Source: Bacillota bacterium (lineage in GTDB: Bacteria > Bacillota_A > Clostridia > Lachnospirales > WQUN01). From it: a stretch of 18,778 nucleotides of DNA. The notes beneath the pieces were generated by a model. That model ran no database searches and had not been told where the DNA came from. It saw nothing but the letters and a program-made list of their open reading frames with translations. Positions 15,564 to 18,778 of this stretch are shown here, piece after piece. The translations under genes and the position numbers were made by a program. The stretch is taken from the NCBI GenBank assembly GCA_009786175.1, contig WQTQ01000198.1, positions 1 through 18,778 on the forward strand. Reading direction: 5' to 3'. The first letter of the stretch is position 1; each line of letters opens with the position of its first letter.

Positions 15564-18500
15564 ATCAAGACTTCTTTAACTTTCATGGCCGTCGCGTTTT
15601 CGATGGCCTTTTTGTATATCTCCATCTGTGTTGTGTGACGGGTTGGCTGGGCGTCGCTTTTATAGTCTACCAGCACTATTTCGCCGTTTTCCTCAAAGTA
15701 ACAGTCAATTATACCGTGTACAAGTACATTTTCATTTTGCGCCGCAGGGTTATCCGGGTAAAGCTCTGCGGCAGGCAGGGCAAGGATGAACGGTGTTTCA
15801 CGATACACATTTGATGAATTGCGAATACGCTCTGCCAGCGGTGAATTTATCAAAGTCTCTATTTTCGCCCTGTCTATAAACGCCGCTTCTTCATGGGTAA
15901 GCAAGTTTCTGGCAGTTAGGTCTGTTAATAAATTTTCTACGGCATGGGCGTTTGTATGAATTTTGTAGTCAAGGTGTTCCGTTACAACGTGCAGGGCAGA
16001 GCCCATTTGCATTGGTGTAGGGCCGCTTTTAGCCTTAATAAATTCCGGCGGGTCAAAATTTACAATTTCGTCGGTGATAATTGTACTGTCGGGCGTAATG
16101 TCGTACAGGCGTTTTATTTCAGAAATGGACAGCTTTGACGGCAGCGGAATATAACTGTCAGACGAAAATGGCACCAGTACAGTTTTTTCCGGTTCGTCGG
16201 CGTAATTTTCGTAAATTTTAGGGTTACGGGTAAACTCCCCAAGGGGAGACAATTTTACAGACTCCTGCCTGTGCCTGCGGATTCTGAAATTGGCAGGGTG
16301 GTTCCATAAAGGTGACAACCTGTCAATATCTATCCCCGTTGTAAACTCTGCCGCGCTGCGGTGGCGCAGCAGGCATGGCATAAGCCAGTCCAGGTAGGAT
16401 TTTACGCCGCTTAAATAATAGGCGGGCAAGACTGTTTTTGCCGTACCAATATAATTCCCCCATTTTTGCACGGCCTTATCCAAATTTTTGGAACGGGCGG
16501 TTAGTACCAGCAACTCCTTGGCGCGGGTTAGAGCCACGTATAAGCAGCGCAGTTCTTCCGACAAATTTTCACGTGCAGAAAGCCGTGACAAGCTAAACCG
16601 TGCCAACGTATTTGAACGGGTGCGTTTTTGCAAATTTACATAGTACGGGCCAACGCCAAACTCCGAATGCAAAATTACAGGCTGCCGCATGTCGTCCGTG
16701 TTAAACTGCTTGCCCAGGAAGGCGCAAATAACCACGGGGAACTCCAGCCCTTTCGATTTGTGAATTGTCATAAGCCGCACACGCCCCTCCGGGCTTGGGG
16801 ACGGCTCTGCAATTGCCCCGCTGGATTTTACGTCGGAATCATACATCCGCACGATGTAATTTATAAAATGGAACAGCCCTCTTAGGCTTGTTTCCTCAAA
16901 TTCGATGGCCCGCTCCAGCAGCAGCCGTAAGTTGGCCTGGCGAATCGCACCGTTGTGCATCATAAGCACATATGCAGGATATTGCGTCATATTGTAAATT
17001 AGGCCAATTAAGCGGCTTATAGGCAAGTACAGGGAGGCGTTACGCCACTGATTTAAATCGGAAAGGAACCTTTGCACTTTTTCATGCAGTGTGACATTAC
17101 CGGCTGCTTTTGCAAACGTCACCAAGTGGTCATAAAAAACCGGTTCTGATTGTTGTTCACCGCTGCTGTCCAGCGGGTGAAGGCTGATTTCCAGTAATTC
17201 GTCTTCTGTTAACCCGTACACAGGCGAATGCAGCACTGTAAAAAGTTCAATATCCTGGCGGGGGTTATCTGTTACCCGCAAAAATGCCAGCGCGGTTTTA
17301 ATCTCAGGCTGCTGCAAAAAACCCGCGTCCATATCTGCAATGGCGTCTATTCCATAACTTTTTAATTCTTCTAAAACCGCCCCCGCAACAGAGGAAAGCC
17401 CCCGCGTCAACACTGCGATGTCACTTGGTTTGCACGGGCGGAAAGCTTCCAGCTGGCTGTCCCAAACTTGGCGGCGGCCCAGTAATTCCAAGATGCATTT
17501 CGCAATAACGCGAGTTTCAGCAATAACATTATCAGGGGTATCTTCGTCTTCTTTCGCCGCTTCATCTGCTTCGCCTTCTTCCGGCTCTTCTTCTGCCTGG
17601 TCAAGTAACTCTACCCACATTTCCGGAAAAGTACCCGCCGGAAGGGTCGGATAATCGTCAATAAACCCCGGGTGAAGGGCGGCATTGTTGTCATACTCCA
17701 CCTCCCCTACTTTCTCGCACATTAACTGGGAAAAGAAAAAATTTACCGCGTCCAGCACTTCCGGCCTGCTGCGGAAATTGTAGGAAAGGTCTATCCGTGT
17801 GCCGGGCGGCTCATGGGCGTTATCGTGAAATTGCTTATATTTTTCCAAAAACAGCCCCGGGTTAGCCCGGCGAAAGCGGTAAATACTCTGCTTTACATCC
17901 CCAACCATAAAACGCCGCCGTGCCACTGCAGACAAAATTAAATCCTGCACTTTGTTGGAATCCTGGTACTCGTCTATCAAAACCTCGTGAAAGTCATAAA
18001 TTTGCGCTGGTGTCATGTCCTCCGGTGCGTTTGGGTACAAAATGCGAATGGCAAAATGCTCCAGGTCGGAAAAGTCCAACAGGTTACGTGCCCGCTTTTC
18101 CGCAGCAAAAGCAGCAGAAAATTTCATGGTAAGTTCCATCAGCGCGGCCACCCGTGGGGCAAGGGCAGATAAGTCTGCCTGCATTTTTTCCGGCGGCGCG
18201 AAAAATACCCCTTCAACCAGTTTGTTAATACGCTTTTTTACGCCCTCGTCACGGATGCTTTGGGCCTTATTTTTCAAATCCGGGTCTACATTATCTTTTT
18301 CTGTAATGCGGGGCAGCCTGCCCCAGTCTATGGTGGCAAAGGCTTTATAGATGTCTGCAAAAGCCCTGTTTGGGGTAGTAAGTTCCAATAAATCTTCAAG
18401 CATTTCCAGCTCTTCTTCCAGCTTTTGCAAATACTTGTCCGGCCCACCGGCCATGTGGCAAACAGATATGGCCTGGTTAACCCCTTCAATCGCGCCTTCC

Positions 18501-18778
18501 AGCCCAAGCATCAATTCTTCACGGACAACTTTTGCCCAGGAGGTTTCTTCCAGATCTATTTTTTCACCGCTAAAATAATTTGCATAGCGATATGCTGCAG
18601 CCTGGGGGAACGGGTCGCTTTCCATAAAATCGTGAATTTTGCGGACTAAATCGTCCAGCCGTCCGTCTGTGGTTTTACCGCCGTAGACATCGGCTAAATC
18701 CGTAAAATCTTGGTTATTCTCCCGTGCATATTCCGCTTCAAGCAACTCGTCCATTACATCCTTGCGGATAATGCCAAG
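15500..18778 (-). CDS. addA: ATP-dependent helicase/nuclease subunit A, 5' end missing
   Basis: AddA is the helicase-nuclease subunit of AddAB, the RecBCD equivalent that resects double-strand breaks until a Chi site. The frame is open to the right edge, so 1,092 codons are seen and the N-terminal 100-150 residues with the Walker A motif are outside the window. Visible motifs are DFSDLEHFAIRIL, II VLIDEYQDSNKVQ, III FMVGDVKQSIYRFRRANPG, IV LSYNFRSRPEVLDAVN, V LMTIHKSKGLEFPVV and VI EELRCLYVALTRAKELLV. The C-terminal RecB-type nuclease domain has GSALHVVTEHLD, HGIIDCYFEE and the catalytic DYKSD at 15652-15666, followed by Q and Y of the last motif. After the common YSFALGK ending there is an 11-residue tail translated from sequence overlapping yhhN. 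addB would be expected upstream, beyond the window. Confidence 0.96.
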   Translation of the reverse strand, partial: LGIIRKDVMDELLEAEYARENNQDFTDLADVYGGKTTDGRLDDLVRKIHDFMESDPFPQAAAYRYANYFSGEKIDLEETSWAKVVREELMLGLEGAIEGVNQAISVCHMAGGPDKYLQKLEEELEMLEDLLELTTPNRAFADIYKAFATIDWGRLPRITEKDNVDPDLKNKAQSIRDEGVKKRINKLVEGVFFAPPEKMQADLSALAPRVAALMELTMKFSAAFAAEKRARNLLDFSDLEHFAIRILYPNAPEDMTPAQIYDFHEVLIDEYQDSNKVQDLILSAVARRRFMVGDVKQSIYRFRRANPGLFLEKYKQFHDNAHEPPGTRIDLSYNFRSRPEVLDAVNFFFSQLMCEKVGEVEYDNNAALHPGFIDDYPTLPAGTFPEMWVELLDQAEEEPEEGEADEAAKEDEDTPDNVIAETRVIAKCILELLGRRQVWDSQLEAFRPCKPSDIAVLTRGLSSVAGAVLEELKSYGIDAIADMDAGFLQQPEIKTALAFLRVTDNPRQDIELFTVLHSPVYGLTEDELLEISLHPLDSSGEQQSEPVFYDHLVTFAKAAGNVTLHEKVQRFLSDLNQWRNASLYLPISRLIGLIYNMTQYPAYVLMMHNGAIRQANLRLLLERAIEFEETSLRGLFHFINYIVRMYDSDVKSSGAIAEPSPSPEGRVRLMTIHKSKGLEFPVVICAFLGKQFNTDDMRQPVILHSEFGVGPYYVNLQKRTRSNTLARFSLSRLSARENLSEELRCLYVALTRAKELLVLTARSKNLDKAVQKWGNYIGTAKTVLPAYYLSGVKSYLDWLMPCLLRHRSAAEFTTGIDIDRLSPLWNHPANFRIRRHRQESVKLSPLGEFTRNPKIYENYADEPEKTVLVPFSSDSYIPLPSKLSISEIKRLYDITPDSTIITDEIVNFDPPEFIKAKSGPTPMQMGSALHVVTEHLDYKIHTNAHAVENLLTDLTARNLLTHEEAAFIDRAKIETLINSPLAERIRNSSNVYRETPFILALPAAELYPDNPAAQNENVLVHGIIDCYFEENGEIVLVDYKSDAQPTRHTTQMEIYKKAIENATAMKVKEVLIYSFALGKAIPLTASSSCDGK

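Overview
The window looks like a chromosomal segment of an endospore-forming Bacillota, most likely a Clostridia-class member. The evidence is a SpoIIID sporulation regulator, an AddA-type recombination nuclease, and the Firmicutes-style cluster pgk-tpiA-gpmI-eno. Coding sequence is moderately GC-rich in the housekeeping genes and clearly AT-richer in one internal accessory block. Species cannot be named from the sequence alone.

Region 1 (1-2300): the left edge catches the first 12 codons of what looks like an IS5-type transposase, facing left, with a probable element end near position 100. Next, on the minus strand, is an intracellular GH13 alpha-glucan hydrolase of the neopullulanase/cyclomaltodextrinase type, with its own promoter back to back with that of the glycolytic operon.

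Region 2 (2300-7640): a plus-strand lower-glycolysis operon encodes phosphoglycerate kinase, triosephosphate isomerase, cofactor-independent phosphoglycerate mutase (TTG start overlapping tpiA), an unrecognised 94-residue protein with an internal duplication, and enolase. No gapA or cggR is present in the window. A perfect 22-bp palindrome lies between pgk and tpiA. A bidirectional terminator separates eno from the convergent spoIIID.

Region 3 (7666-8100): spoIIID on the minus strand and an intergenic region with a strong extended -10 promoter firing to the right.

Region 4 (8104-11690): a three-gene plus-strand accessory block. It holds a cytosine-5 DNA methyltransferase, an overlapping winged-helix/HNH endonuclease (together a plausible type II restriction-modification pair), and, 55 bases on, a low-GC 643-residue protein. 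That protein combines an N-terminal possible winged helix, a PIN-like nuclease core, a coiled coil and a C-terminal two-helix membrane hairpin. It is the best candidate here for an undescribed system, possibly a membrane-anchored nuclease effector in a small defence island.

Region 5 (11700-12810): minus-strand pyroglutamyl-peptidase I and, overlapping it by 8 bases, an uncharacterised cysteine-rich 160-residue protein.

Region 6 (12880-18778): a UvrD/PcrA-like helicase that appears to be made from a leaderless mRNA, then a 34-residue single-span membrane peptide and a YhhN/TMEM86-family membrane protein. Convergent to these, and overlapping yhhN by 64 bases, is the 3' part of addA, whose 5' end is beyond the right edge.
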